37,994 bases of DNA, taken from Sulfurimonas sp. endosymbiont of Alviniconcha boucheti. GTDB lineage: Bacteria; Campylobacterota; Campylobacteria; Campylobacterales; Sulfurimonadaceae. Below are positions 1 to 7,893 of this stretch, in pieces. The notes beneath the pieces were generated by a model. That model was not told where the DNA came from. It saw nothing but the letters and a program-made list of their open reading frames with translations, and searched no databases. The translations under genes were made by a program, and so were the position numbers. The DNA lies in the NCBI GenBank assembly GCA_021766785.1, contig JAICBP010000081.1:103887-141880 (forward strand), in the 5' to 3' direction. The first letter of the stretch is position 1, and each line of letters starts with the position of its first letter.

Positions 1-47
1 GAGAAGAGGATGAGAATAAGTGCTACTAGCAAAAAGAGATATTTCAT
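1..47 (-). CDS. Start of a leftward gene, cut by the window edge (signal peptide or membrane anchor)
   Basis: Only the first 15 codons are inside the window. They read MKYLFLLVALILILF, a short basic start followed by an unbroken hydrophobic stretch, which fits a signal peptide or a single N-terminal membrane anchor. The ATG at 47 is preceded on the minus strand by an AAAGG-like ribosome binding site 7 to 8 bases away. The gene diverges from the rightward cluster that starts at about 146. The mature protein lies outside the window, so no function can be given. Confidence 0.55.
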   Translation of the reverse strand, partial: MKYLFLLVALILILF

Positions 48-103
48 AATATGACCTTTTTTTATTAGCATTTTAACCTATTGCATTTTACATTAGTTTG
101 ATA

Positions 104-129
104 TGTATCAATAACAACAAAAAGATACA
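104..129. repeat. Short inverted repeat upstream of the promoter at 146
   Basis: TGTATC at 104-109 is repeated inverted as GATACA at 124-129, with 14 bases between. The right arm falls about where a -35 element would sit for the TATAAT at 146-151, so it could be an operator. The arms are only 6 bp and the region is AT-rich, so chance is possible. Confidence 0.25.
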
Positions 130-145
130 CAAAGCCTTTTTTTAG

Positions 146-151
146 TATAAT
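146..151 (+). promoter_or_regulatory. Sigma-70 type -10 box of the leader before the HDOD/rnr cluster
   Basis: A perfect TATAAT follows a T-rich tract, the usual form of a Campylobacterota housekeeping promoter. Transcription would start near 158 and give a leader of about 280 bases before the ATG at 441. That leader holds two tiny ORFs, 232-255 (MSTKRKT) and 270-284 (MANL), each behind a purine-rich Shine-Dalgarno-like stretch. Nothing else was recognised between 48 and 440. Confidence 0.5.
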
Positions 152-440
152 GTCCCCAGAAGAACAAACCACTTAATGCAACACTCTTATTTCAAATGAT
201 AAAATAAGAACAATATAAGCGAGGGATAAAAATGAGTACCAAAAGAAAAACATAAAGCTCGGAGTGAAAATGGCGAATTTATAGTAATTTAGTAAAATTT
301 GGATAAGGGAGATTAATTACTTGTATAGGCTTGAATTTGCAAGTGGCTCTTATATAAGTTTTTTTGTAAATATTCAGTCTGAATTTATCTCATATGACTA
401 TAATTATAAAGACAGATTTATTTTGAAAAAGGGACTTTAC

Positions 441-722
441 ATGACTGAAGAGATGTTAATAAGGATAAAACAGCTCCCTCCTCTTCCAGAATCTGCTATG
501 CGAATTGAAGCTATATATCACGATCAAAATAGTAGTTTCAATATGATAAAAATTTTAGAACAAGATCCACTCTTAACAGCAGAGATTCTTCATGCAGTAC
601 GTACTACTGTTACTCTTGATGGCGTTATGACTAAAGCCAGTGTAGCTGCGGCTAAAGAGCTTATTGCAAAGTACTCTTTAGATCTTGAAAGCTTTGAAAT
701 TGCTTTAAAAGCCAACGACTAA
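441..722 (+). CDS. Shortened HDOD-domain protein (possible internal deletion)
   Basis: Residues 1-50 resemble the start of an HDOD domain: LPPLPESAMRIE followed by EQDPLLTAEILHA matches the usual pattern of Pro-rich start, helix and DPxLTA segment. HDOD proteins are normally 270-300 residues and are linked to signalling. This one has only 93 and runs from LLTAEILHA straight into what looks like a C-terminal helix (ASVAAAKELIAKYSLDLESF). The central HDOD core with its usual ANSxxYG segment is missing, although the frame stays open. I chose the ATG at 441 because it has a GAAAAAGGGA ribosome binding site. A TTG at 321, also with an AAGGGAG site, would add 40 residues that resemble nothing I know. 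The gene ends 4 bases before rnr. It may be a decayed remnant or a reduced but translated regulator. Confidence 0.6.
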   Translation: MTEEMLIRIKQLPPLPESAMRIEAIYHDQNSSFNMIKILEQDPLLTAEILHAVRTTVTLDGVMTKASVAAAKELIAKYSLDLESFEIALKAND

Positions 723-726
723 TAAC

Positions 727-2652
727 TTGAAATCTCTACTTATTAGACTCACACTTGGTGCGAATGAGCAAGATATCACTCCTGATGAAGCAAAGATAGT
801 TGATCAGTGGCTTATGAAAAAATACCTCACAAAAAAAGACTCTCTTTATGCATTTAATTCAAAGTACCGTGCTGGAACTTTAGGAGTTATACAAAAAGGG
901 ACTGCCTATCTACATGTTATCGGTGAAAATGTTCGTGATTTCTTTATAGAGGAGTTAGGTAGTGCGAGCGAGGGTGACCTAATCATTGCACAACGTCTTT
1001 TAGGTAAACGTGGTACTCCTTCAGCAAAAATCTCTGAAATAGTAGGTCGAGAGCAGAGCTATAGTATAGCTTATATAGTATTTACAGAGAACTGCAAGTC
1101 ACTTGTTGATCTTAAAACTAAGTTTCCAATAAATGCTAAATTTACTGCTAAAGAGTTGGCAAAGTATAAAACTGGTGATATTTTCAAGATTGATAACCAA
1201 AAGAATAAGGTGCTTGAGTACTTGGGTAATATTGACGACCCACTTGTAGATGAAAAAATAGTACTCGCACAGTTCAACAAACACGATGAGTTTGAAGAAG
1301 ATGTTTTAAATATAGCCAACTCTTTTCCTCTAGTAAACGCCAATAATTACCCTAAGCGTAAAGATCTAAGAGATTTAGACTTTTGTACAATAGATCCTGT
1401 TACTGCAAAAGATTATGATGATGCTATCTACTGGGATAATAAGAACTCTACACTTTATGTAGCCATCGCAGATGTAAGTGAATACGTGAAACCTTTTGGA
1501 GCACTAGATAATGAAGCTATTTATAGAAGTTTCTCCATCTATCTTCCTCACCGATCTATCCCAATGCTACCAAGGCAACTGAGTGAGACACTCTGCTCCC
1601 TACAACCTCATGTAGATAGACTCGCTTATGTTTTTGAGATGAAACTAAATCTTAAAACTTTAGAAGTAACAAGTTCAAAGATTTATGAAGCAGTTATTCA
1701 CTCCAAACGCCGTTTTAACTATGAAGAGATAGATGCCTATTTTGAGGGAAAACTCCAAGCACAAAATTGTGATGAAAAGAGGATATTTGACTCCTTGACT
1801 CAACTGCGTTTTGTGACTAATGCTCTAAAGATCAAACGCCTTAAAATGGGTTATGACTTCCGATCAGTTGAGATAGATATGAAAATAGATAAAAACTCAA
1901 ACCTCATCTCTACTACAGAAGCAGAAGAGACAGCGTCTCATTCACTCATAGAGGAGTGTATGCTCTTAGCGAACAAAGAGGCAGCATCCCAATATGAACA
2001 TGGGCTCTTTAGAGTTCATGAGCAACCAAGTCAAAACAAACTCCAAATTCTCTACCAAGAACTCGCTGGGATAGGGATGCAAATAGAGATAAAAAACTCT
2101 ACAAAAGAGACTATAAAAAATATCCAAGAACAGGCAAAAAAGATGGGATTAGAATCAGAAGTTGACACCCTTATCATCCAATCACAGATGCAAGCAAGAT
2201 ATGCACCACTAAACTCTGGACACTTTGGACTAGGGTTTGAGAAATATACGCACTTTACTTCTCCTATTCGAAGATACTCTGATCTTATTGTACACCGTTT
2301 ACTCAAAGCTATAAACATAGATGACACAAAAGAGAGCTCTTATATCCTTCGTAACATAGAAGCTCTCTCTATGGCAATAAGTGAGAAAGAGAGAGAGGCT
2401 AGTAAAATAGAGACAGAGTTTAAAGCAAGAAAATATGCAAGATGGGCTGAGCAAAATCTAGGCAAAGAGTTTAAAGCTAGAATTACCTCTACAGAAGTAG
2501 AAATAAAAGCAGAAATACATGACACTCTCTCTGGTGCCCGTGTTTTTATAAACTCTGATTGTAATATAGCACTCTTTGAAGATGTTATCCTACGCATAGA
2601 GTCTGTAGATATTCCTCATGCAAAAATCTCGGCTATAGTAGTGAGCAAGTAA
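727..2652 (+). CDS. rnr: Ribonuclease R (RNB-family 3'-5' exoribonuclease)
   Basis: RNase R degrades structured RNA processively from the 3' end in the cytoplasm. The RNB catalytic signature TIDPVTAKDYDDA is at about residues 221-233 and carries the metal-binding aspartates. A second conserved block, HFTSPIRRYSDLIVHR, lies at about residues 500-515. The C-terminus is a short S1-like region. At 641 residues it matches the short Campylobacterota form rather than the longer gamma-proteobacterial enzyme. The start is TTG at 727 with no clear Shine-Dalgarno, so translation may be coupled to the HDOD gene ending at 722. One base separates its stop from holA, so rnr and holA are surely co-transcribed. 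Confidence 0.93.
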   Translation: MKSLLIRLTLGANEQDITPDEAKIVDQWLMKKYLTKKDSLYAFNSKYRAGTLGVIQKGTAYLHVIGENVRDFFIEELGSASEGDLIIAQRLLGKRGTPSAKISEIVGREQSYSIAYIVFTENCKSLVDLKTKFPINAKFTAKELAKYKTGDIFKIDNQKNKVLEYLGNIDDPLVDEKIVLAQFNKHDEFEEDVLNIANSFPLVNANNYPKRKDLRDLDFCTIDPVTAKDYDDAIYWDNKNSTLYVAIADVSEYVKPFGALDNEAIYRSFSIYLPHRSIPMLPRQLSETLCSLQPHVDRLAYVFEMKLNLKTLEVTSSKIYEAVIHSKRRFNYEEIDAYFEGKLQAQNCDEKRIFDSLTQLRFVTNALKIKRLKMGYDFRSVEIDMKIDKNSNLISTTEAEETASHSLIEECMLLANKEAASQYEHGLFRVHEQPSQNKLQILYQELAGIGMQIEIKNSTKETIKNIQEQAKKMGLESEVDTLIIQSQMQARYAPLNSGHFGLGFEKYTHFTSPIRRYSDLIVHRLLKAINIDDTKESSYILRNIEALSMAISEKEREASKIETEFKARKYARWAEQNLGKEFKARITSTEVEIKAEIHDTLSGARVFINSDCNIALFEDVILRIESVDIPHAKISAIVVSK

Positions 2653-2653
2653 G

Positions 2654-3622
2654 ATGTACAAGAACGAATTAGATAATGCTATACGAAGTGGAAAAATCAG
2701 TAACTCCTTTATCTTTTTTGGGGAGAGTAGTTTTCTCATAGATATGTACACAACTATGATGAGTAATATAGAAGATGCCAACATCATCGCATTTTATCAC
2801 GATGAGTATGACTTTAACTCTGCAAAAGCACATCTTTCTCAAGGTTCTCTCTTTGGTGATAGAAATATTCTCATCATCAAAAGCACAAAAAAAGTACCAA
2901 AAAAAGAGTTAGATATACTCCTTGAATTGTGTGAAAAAAATCCTGATAATATCTTCATCTATGCCTACTATGGAACTGATCACAAAACTTACAACAATAA
3001 AAAAACCTTTGCTAAGACCAAAGCGATGGCAGTACGTTTTTTCAATCCTACAGATTTTGAGGCACAAAATATTATCCTTCAAGTTGCACAAGAAAAAAAA
3101 GTTACTATAGACAAATATACTATAGCCCATCTTCTTAGCACTCATAATGGAGATGTAGCACTCGCATGCAATGAGATAGAGAAGTTTCGCATTTACGATA
3201 GAGCCATCACAACAAAGGATGTCGATGCCCTTGTCTATGGTTTAGGTGAAATCAGCTTAGATAACTTTATACTCAAACTTCTTAACAAAAAAGACTTTAA
3301 GGAGGATCTCGCTTCTATAATAGAACATGGTGAAGATGAAATACGCATTCTTACAGCAACAACAACATACATTACACAGCTTTATATGTTTAACATCTAC
3401 ATCCGAGTAAACGGTACTCCAAATGCTCTTGAAATCCTTGGCTACCCTGCTCCACCACATGTTGTCAATGATAAAGCTGCTCAGTCCATCAAAATAAAAC
3501 CAGCTATTTATACAAAACTCCATGAACTTCTGCTAACAAGTGAACTCAAAATGAAAAGTGCAAACATTGATAAAAGTGCTATACTCCTCTCTACTTTTAT
3601 TCGTATGCAAAAACTACTTTAA
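2654..3622 (+). CDS. holA: DNA polymerase III delta subunit (HolA)
   Basis: The delta subunit opens the sliding clamp as part of the clamp loader. The protein has 322 residues, a usual length. The order of elements fits HolA: an N-terminal region with FFGESSFLIDMY where the degenerate nucleotide-binding fold begins, a central part with ALACNEIEKF and GLGEISLDNF, and a helical C-terminal domain ending with LSTFIRMQKLL. No Walker A motif is present, as expected for delta. The ATG lies one base after the rnr stop. Sequence conservation in this family is low, so the call rests on overall pattern plus the common Campylobacterota rnr-holA pairing. Confidence 0.85.
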   Translation: MYKNELDNAIRSGKISNSFIFFGESSFLIDMYTTMMSNIEDANIIAFYHDEYDFNSAKAHLSQGSLFGDRNILIIKSTKKVPKKELDILLELCEKNPDNIFIYAYYGTDHKTYNNKKTFAKTKAMAVRFFNPTDFEAQNIILQVAQEKKVTIDKYTIAHLLSTHNGDVALACNEIEKFRIYDRAITTKDVDALVYGLGEISLDNFILKLLNKKDFKEDLASIIEHGEDEIRILTATTTYITQLYMFNIYIRVNGTPNALEILGYPAPPHVVNDKAAQSIKIKPAIYTKLHELLLTSELKMKSANIDKSAILLSTFIRMQKLL

Positions 3623-3662
3623 AAAATCTCCTGCTTTTAACAACTACTCAGCACATTTTTTG

Positions 3663-3695
3663 TATAATCGCAGTAATTATTTATAAGGAATTACC
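3663..3695 (+). promoter_or_regulatory. Promoter and ribosome binding site of prs
   Basis: A TATAAT at 3663-3668 with an upstream TG and a run of T residues forms a typical Campylobacterota promoter. AAGGA lies just before the ATG at 3696. It separates prs from the rnr-holA unit, whose stop is 73 bases upstream. Confidence 0.6.
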
Positions 3696-4622
3696 ATGCG
3701 CGGTTATAAAGTATTTGCTGGAAGTGCCAGCATTGAATTTGCACAAGAGATTTGTAGTGTCCTAGATATTCCACTTGGAAATGCTGATGTAAAAAAGTTT
3801 AGTGATGGTGAGATCTCTGTACAAATCACTGAGTCAGTTCGTGGACGTGATGTATTTATCATTCAAAGTACAGGTGCTCCATCAAACGACAACTTAATGG
3901 AACTTCTTATTATGACAGATGCACTTAAGCGCTCTTCTGCTTCAAGCATTACAGCAGTTGTTCCTTACTACGGTTATGCTCGTCAAGATCGTAAAGCAGC
4001 TCCTCGTGTACCTATTACTGCAAAACTTGTAGCAAATCTTTATGAGACAGCAGGTATTGATCGTGTAGTCACTATAGATCTTCATGCTGGACAGATTCAA
4101 GGTTTTTTTGATATTCCAGTTGATAATCTTTATGGTTCAGTAACATTTGAGCAGTATATCAAATCTAAAAATCTCAAGAACCCTATCATTGCTTCTCCAG
4201 ATATCGGTGGTGTTGCACGCGCTCGCTACTTTGCAAAACGTATGGGTCTTGATATGGTTATCGTTGATAAACGCCGTGAAAAAGCAAATGAATCAGAGGT
4301 AATGGGTATTATCGGTGATGTGGATGGCTATGATGTTATTATGATTGATGATATGGTAGATACTGCTGGAACTATGGTCAAAGCTGCTACTGCACTAAAA
4401 GATAAAGGTGCAACTTCGGTAATGGCATGTGCTACTCACGGTGTACTAAGTGGAAAAGCTTACGAAAACTTAGATAATGGTGAACTAGATGAGCTTATCA
4501 TCACAAATACACTAGAGACAAAAGAGCATAAAAAGATAAAAGTTCTCACTGTTGCACCACTCTTTGCAGAGGTCATCCGTCGCGTTTACCATAATGAGAG
4601 TGTTAATGGTCTTTTTGCTTAA
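3696..4622 (+). CDS. prs: Ribose-phosphate pyrophosphokinase (PRPP synthetase)
   Basis: This enzyme makes 5-phosphoribosyl-1-pyrophosphate from ribose 5-phosphate and ATP, the precursor of purines, pyrimidines, histidine, tryptophan and NAD. At 308 residues it has the usual class I length. Visible motifs are YYGYARQDRK (91-100) in the ATP-binding region, TIDLHAGQIQGFF (126-138), the flexible-loop region VDKRRE (190-195) and the PRPP-binding loop DDMVDTAGT (218-226). It has its own promoter and a good ribosome binding site. It sits between replication and translation genes with no pathway partner nearby, although hisD, which depends on PRPP-derived flux, is 18 kb away. Confidence 0.97.
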   Translation: MRGYKVFAGSASIEFAQEICSVLDIPLGNADVKKFSDGEISVQITESVRGRDVFIIQSTGAPSNDNLMELLIMTDALKRSSASSITAVVPYYGYARQDRKAAPRVPITAKLVANLYETAGIDRVVTIDLHAGQIQGFFDIPVDNLYGSVTFEQYIKSKNLKNPIIASPDIGGVARARYFAKRMGLDMVIVDKRREKANESEVMGIIGDVDGYDVIMIDDMVDTAGTMVKAATALKDKGATSVMACATHGVLSGKAYENLDNGELDELIITNTLETKEHKKIKVLTVAPLFAEVIRRVYHNESVNGLFA

Positions 4623-4629
4623 TAGTCTG

Positions 4630-4653
4630 GTAAAAGGCTCTCATCCCTTTTAC
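4630..4653 (+). terminator. Hairpin after prs, next to the lepA promoter
   Basis: GTAAAAGG at 4630-4637 pairs with CCTTTTAC at 4646-4653 across an 8-base loop, starting 7 bases after the prs stop. There is no long U-tract after the stem, only TTCTAT, so termination may be partial. The downstream edge nearly touches the lepA -10 box. Confidence 0.4.
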
Positions 4654-4656
4654 TTC

Positions 4657-4715
4657 TATAATGTCGCTAAAACGACTAAACTAACCTCTTTTGAGGTAAA
4701 AATTCTATTTTAGGA
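4657..4715 (+). promoter_or_regulatory. lepA promoter and leader with small hairpin
   Basis: TATAAT at 4657-4662 would start transcription near 4669. The leader holds a small hairpin, ACCTC (4684-4688) and GAGGT (4693-4697) with a TTTT loop. AGGA at 4712-4715 is 6 bases from the TTG start at 4722 and fixes that start. Confidence 0.5.
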
Positions 4716-4721
4716 ATATAA

Positions 4722-6512
4722 TTGGAAAATATTAGAAACTTCTCTATTATCGCGCATATTGATCATGGGAAAAGTACCTTAGCTGATCGTATCATTCAAG
4801 AGTGTGGTTCAGTAACTGAACGTGAAATGAGTACACAGATGATGGATACTATGGAGATCGAGCAAGAGCGTGGTATTACCATCAAAGCCCAATCAGTTAG
4901 ACTTGACTATGTAAAAGATGGACAGCACTATATACTCAACCTTATAGACACACCAGGACATGTTGACTTCTCTTATGAAGTGAGCAAGTCTCTTGCATCT
5001 TCTGATGGTGCACTGCTCATTGTAGATGCAGCTCAAGGTGTTGAAGCTCAAACTATTGCAAATGTTTACTTGGCATTAGATAATGATCTTGAACTTATTC
5101 CTGTTATTAATAAGATAGACCTTCCTGCTGCTGAGCCTGAACGTGTTGCTGAGGAGATCGAAGAGGCTATAGGCATTGATGCTACTGATGCTTGCTTAGT
5201 CTCTGCAAAGTCTGGAATAGGAATCCGAGAACTTATAGACTCTATCGTTGATCGTATTCCTGCACCTGTTGGTAATCCACAAAAGACTACAAAAGCGATC
5301 ATCTATGACTCATGGTTTGATACTTACCTTGGAGCACTTGCCCTTGTTCGTGTTTTTGATGGTGAGGTCAAAAAAGGACAAAATATCAAACTTATGAGTA
5401 GTGGTGAAGAGCATCATGTATTGGATCTTATGTATCCACACCCTATGAAAAAAATAAAAACAAACGCCATCAATTCTGGTGAGATTGGCATCGTTGTTCT
5501 TGGTCTTAAAGAGGTTGCTGTTATCAATGTTGGGGATACTATCACTGATGCTAAAAACCCTACTGCCGAGCCTGTTGGAGACTATGAACCTGCAAAACCT
5601 TTTGTATTTGCTGGAATCTACCCAATAGATACTGATAAATTTGAAGATCTTCGTGATGCACTTGACAAGCTTCGTTTAAATGACTCTTCACTCTCTTTTG
5701 AGCCTGAAACATCTGTAGCATTGGGCTTTGGTTTTCGTGTTGGTTTTCTTGGAATGCTTCACATGGAAGTGATCAAAGAGCGATTAGAACGTGAATATAA
5801 CCTCGATCTTATCGCATCAGCTCCTTCAGTTATCTACAATGTCTATCTTACAAATGGTGATATGATAGAGGTGCAAAACCCTTCACAACTTCCAGAGATC
5901 CAAAAGATAGATCACATAGAAGAACCTTATGTTCGTGCTACTGTCATAACACCAGCTGAGTATCTTGGAAATATCATTACTCTTTTAGTCTCTAAACGCG
6001 GAAATCAAACTAAAATGACTTACCTTAATGAAGATCGTGTAATGCTAGAGTATGAGATCCCTATGAATGAAATTGTTATGGATTTTTATGATACACTCAA
6101 GTCTATTTCTAAGGGCTATGCTTCTTTTGATTATGAGCCTATCGACTTTAAAACAGGTGACCTTGTCAAGCTTGACATCAAGGTCGCTGGAGAGGCTGTG
6201 GATGCTCTTAGTGTTGTAGTCCCTCGCAACCAAGCACTTCCTCGTGGTCGTGTTCTTGTTAAAAATATGAAAGAGCTTATTCCTAGACAACTCTTTGAAG
6301 TTGCTGTTCAAGCATCTTTAGGAAGCCAAATTATAGCTCGTGAAACTGTGAAGTCTATGGGTAAAAATGTTACTGCTAAGTGTTACGGTGGAGATATTAC
6401 TCGTAAACGTAAACTCTTAGAGAAGCAAAAAGCGGGTAAGAAAAGAATGAAGTCTATTGGTAAAGTACAGTTACCACAAGAGGCTTTTATGTCTGTTCTA
6501 AAAATGGATTAA
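4722..6512 (+). CDS. lepA: Elongation factor 4 (LepA GTPase)
   Basis: LepA is a ribosome-associated GTPase involved in translation fidelity and initiation. The protein has 596 residues, the standard length. G-domain motifs are in order: AHIDHGKST (11-19, P-loop), DTPGH (76-80) and NKID (130-133). The C-terminal LepA-specific region ends with the conserved basic stretch around [22 protein letters not shown], shown here only in part by its key Gly, Asp and Lys/Arg residues. The start is TTG, supported by an AGGA site. ComF-like follows 9 bases after the stop, so the two are probably one transcript. Confidence 0.96.
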   Translation: MENIRNFSIIAHIDHGKSTLADRIIQECGSVTEREMSTQMMDTMEIEQERGITIKAQSVRLDYVKDGQHYILNLIDTPGHVDFSYEVSKSLASSDGALLIVDAAQGVEAQTIANVYLALDNDLELIPVINKIDLPAAEPERVAEEIEEAIGIDATDACLVSAKSGIGIRELIDSIVDRIPAPVGNPQKTTKAIIYDSWFDTYLGALALVRVFDGEVKKGQNIKLMSSGEEHHVLDLMYPHPMKKIKTNAINSGEIGIVVLGLKEVAVINVGDTITDAKNPTAEPVGDYEPAKPFVFAGIYPIDTDKFEDLRDALDKLRLNDSSLSFEPETSVALGFGFRVGFLGMLHMEVIKERLEREYNLDLIASAPSVIYNVYLTNGDMIEVQNPSQLPEIQKIDHIEEPYVRATVITPAEYLGNIITLLVSKRGNQTKMTYLNEDRVMLEYEIPMNEIVMDFYDTLKSISKGYASFDYEPIDFKTGDLVKLDIKVAGEAVDALSVVVPRNQALPRGRVLVKNMKELIPRQLFEVAVQASLGSQIIARETVKSMGKNVTAKCYGGDITRKRKLLEKQKAGKKRMKSIGKVQLPQEAFMSVLKMD

Positions 6513-6521
6513 TTCACTACT

Positions 6522-7103
6522 ATGCGATGTTTACTGTGTGAGAGTCTCTCTCTTACACATATCTGCAAATCATGCCAAACAAAATTTCTTAAACCCTCCC
6601 TCTATAAACGCCAACTAGAAAATGGTATAACTCTCTTCTCTTTTTATAAATATGAAGAGATCAAAGAGCTCCTATACACGAAACATACTGACATAGGTTT
6701 TTATATTTACAAAATTTTAGCAAAGAACTCTCTCAAACTCTTTGGAGACTCTTTTGATTATGAGAGGAGAGTAGCACTCTTGCCCATAGATGATACACCA
6801 AAGAGTGGCTATTCACACACTGCCATACTTGCTAAAAGTCTTAAATCAAGACTGATTAAACCCTACTTTGCAAAACTTCGTGCTAAAAATACTACTTCCT
6901 ATTCTGGAAAAAATAGAGCATTTCGACTCAACAACCCAAGAAATTTTATATATAGAGAGTTTAAGGAAGAGGAACTCATCCTTATTGATGATATTGTTAC
7001 CACAGGAAGTACTCTTTCTCAAGCTATTGCTCTTCTTCAAAAGCATAATAAAAAGGTACTTTTCTGCCTCACCCTCTCTGATGTAGCCAATAAACAGTTA
7101 TAG
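6522..7103 (+). CDS. ComF-like phosphoribosyltransferase-fold protein
   Basis: ComF proteins take part in uptake of single-stranded DNA during natural transformation in some bacteria; others of the family have no proven role. An N-terminal zinc-finger-like pair CxxC...CxxC is visible at C3, C6, C15 and C18. The type I phosphoribosyltransferase motif DDIVTTGS is at 156-163, preceded by the hydrophobic strand ELILI. The 193-residue length is usual for the family. It lies 9 bases after lepA with no promoter between, so it is probably co-transcribed. No other competence genes are in the window, so a transformation role is an inference from the family only. Confidence 0.82.
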   Translation: MRCLLCESLSLTHICKSCQTKFLKPSLYKRQLENGITLFSFYKYEEIKELLYTKHTDIGFYIYKILAKNSLKLFGDSFDYERRVALLPIDDTPKSGYSHTAILAKSLKSRLIKPYFAKLRAKNTTSYSGKNRAFRLNNPRNFIYREFKEEELILIDDIVTTGSTLSQAIALLQKHNKKVLFCLTLSDVANKQL

Positions 7104-7151
7104 TTGATAGAGATAGACTAAACTTTATTTATTTTTTTGACTAAACTATTA

Positions 7152-7172
7152 CTTGACATTGTTACACTCAAT
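7152..7172 (+). promoter_or_regulatory. HAIR-like (HspR) operator overlapping the grpE promoter
   Basis: CTTGACA at 7152-7158, seven bases, then ACTCAAT at 7166-7172. The HspR consensus is CTTGAGT-N7-ACTCAAG, so 11 of 14 half-site bases match with exactly the right spacer. It overlaps the -35 box and spacer of the promoter, where a repressor would block RNA polymerase. HspR control of hrcA-grpE-dnaK is established in Helicobacter and Campylobacter. Binding here is inferred. Confidence 0.5.
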
Positions 7173-7181
7173 ATGTATAAT
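7153..7181 (+). promoter_or_regulatory. Near-consensus sigma-70 promoter of grpE-dnaK
   Basis: A perfect -35 (TTGACA, 7153-7158) and a perfect -10 (TATAAT, 7176-7181) are separated by 17 bases. A full -35 box is unusual in this lineage. Transcription would begin near 7188. The AAAAAGGAG site at 7197-7205 lies 13 bases before the ATG at 7219, a rather long spacing. Confidence 0.8.
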
Positions 7182-7218
7182 ACTATCAACTTTAATAAAA
7201 AGGAGTCATCCAACTATT

Positions 7219-7788
7219 ATGTCTAAAGAAAAATTACAAGATGAAAACCTCCAAAAAGAGGAAGAGATAGTAGAAGAAAAAGAGCAAGAAGTAGTTACTG
7301 ATGAAGCAGAAGTAGAAACAGTAACTGTTGAAAATGAGTTTGAGTCACTCCAAACTGAACTCGCTGAACTCAAAGATAAATATGCTCGTGTTCATGCTGA
7401 TTTTGATAATATCAAAAAAAGACTAGAACGTGAGAAATATACTGCCGTTGAGTATGCAAACGAAAAATTTGCTAAAGATATGATTCCAGTAATGGATGCG
7501 CTTGATGGTGCTATGAAGTCAGTTGAAACAGATGGCGATAAAGCTGAACTCTTTGATAAACTCAAAGAGGGAATTGAGCTTACACACAAGCAATTTCTCA
7601 CACAACTAGATAAACATGGTGTTACCATGGTCGCACATGATGAGCCATTTGACCCAAATATTCACAATGCAGTCCAAACAGTTGATAGTGAAGAGGTAGA
7701 GTCTGGGCAAATAGTACAGACTTTTCAAACTGGATATAAATACAAAAATCGCCCACTCCGTGAAGCGATGGTAATAGTAGCGAATTGA
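7219..7788 (+). CDS. grpE: GrpE nucleotide exchange factor of DnaK
   Basis: GrpE releases ADP from DnaK in the cytoplasm. The protein from this start has 189 residues: an acidic, Glu-rich N-terminal tail, a long coiled-coil segment (about 45-85, including ELKDKYARVHADFDNIKKR), and the C-terminal beta domain with NIHNAVQTVDSEE and GYKYKNRPLREAMVIVA. I chose ATG 7219. An in-frame TTG at 7153 would lie inside the -35 box and cannot be on the transcript. In many relatives hrcA comes directly before grpE; here a ComF-like gene does, so HrcA must be encoded elsewhere or be absent. Confidence 0.95.
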   Translation: MSKEKLQDENLQKEEEIVEEKEQEVVTDEAEVETVTVENEFESLQTELAELKDKYARVHADFDNIKKRLEREKYTAVEYANEKFAKDMIPVMDALDGAMKSVETDGDKAELFDKLKEGIELTHKQFLTQLDKHGVTMVAHDEPFDPNIHNAVQTVDSEEVESGQIVQTFQTGYKYKNRPLREAMVIVAN

Positions 7789-7798
7789 TTTCGCCTTG

Positions 7799-7826
7799 TG
7801 CCACTTAAGTGGCAAAACTTTTTTTT
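7799..7826 (+). terminator. Palindromic stem-loop with T-run between grpE and dnaK
   Basis: A perfect 16-base palindrome, TGCCACTTAAGTGGCA (7799-7814), is followed after AAAC by eight T residues (7819-7826). It is 10 bases after the grpE stop. It looks like an intrinsic terminator or attenuator, so part of dnaK transcription should come from a promoter in 7827-7881, where AT-rich -10 candidates such as TAATAT occur but none is clear-cut. Confidence 0.6.
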
Positions 7827-7893
7827 AAAACATAATATACTTTCACTGTTTTAAAAAACAATATCTATAAAAAAATAAATTAAGGAAACTAAA

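Noticed and set aside
7153-7218. Longer GrpE start at TTG 7153
   Set aside because: The TTG is part of the -35 box, so it is upstream of the transcript start. ATG 7219 is the only workable start.
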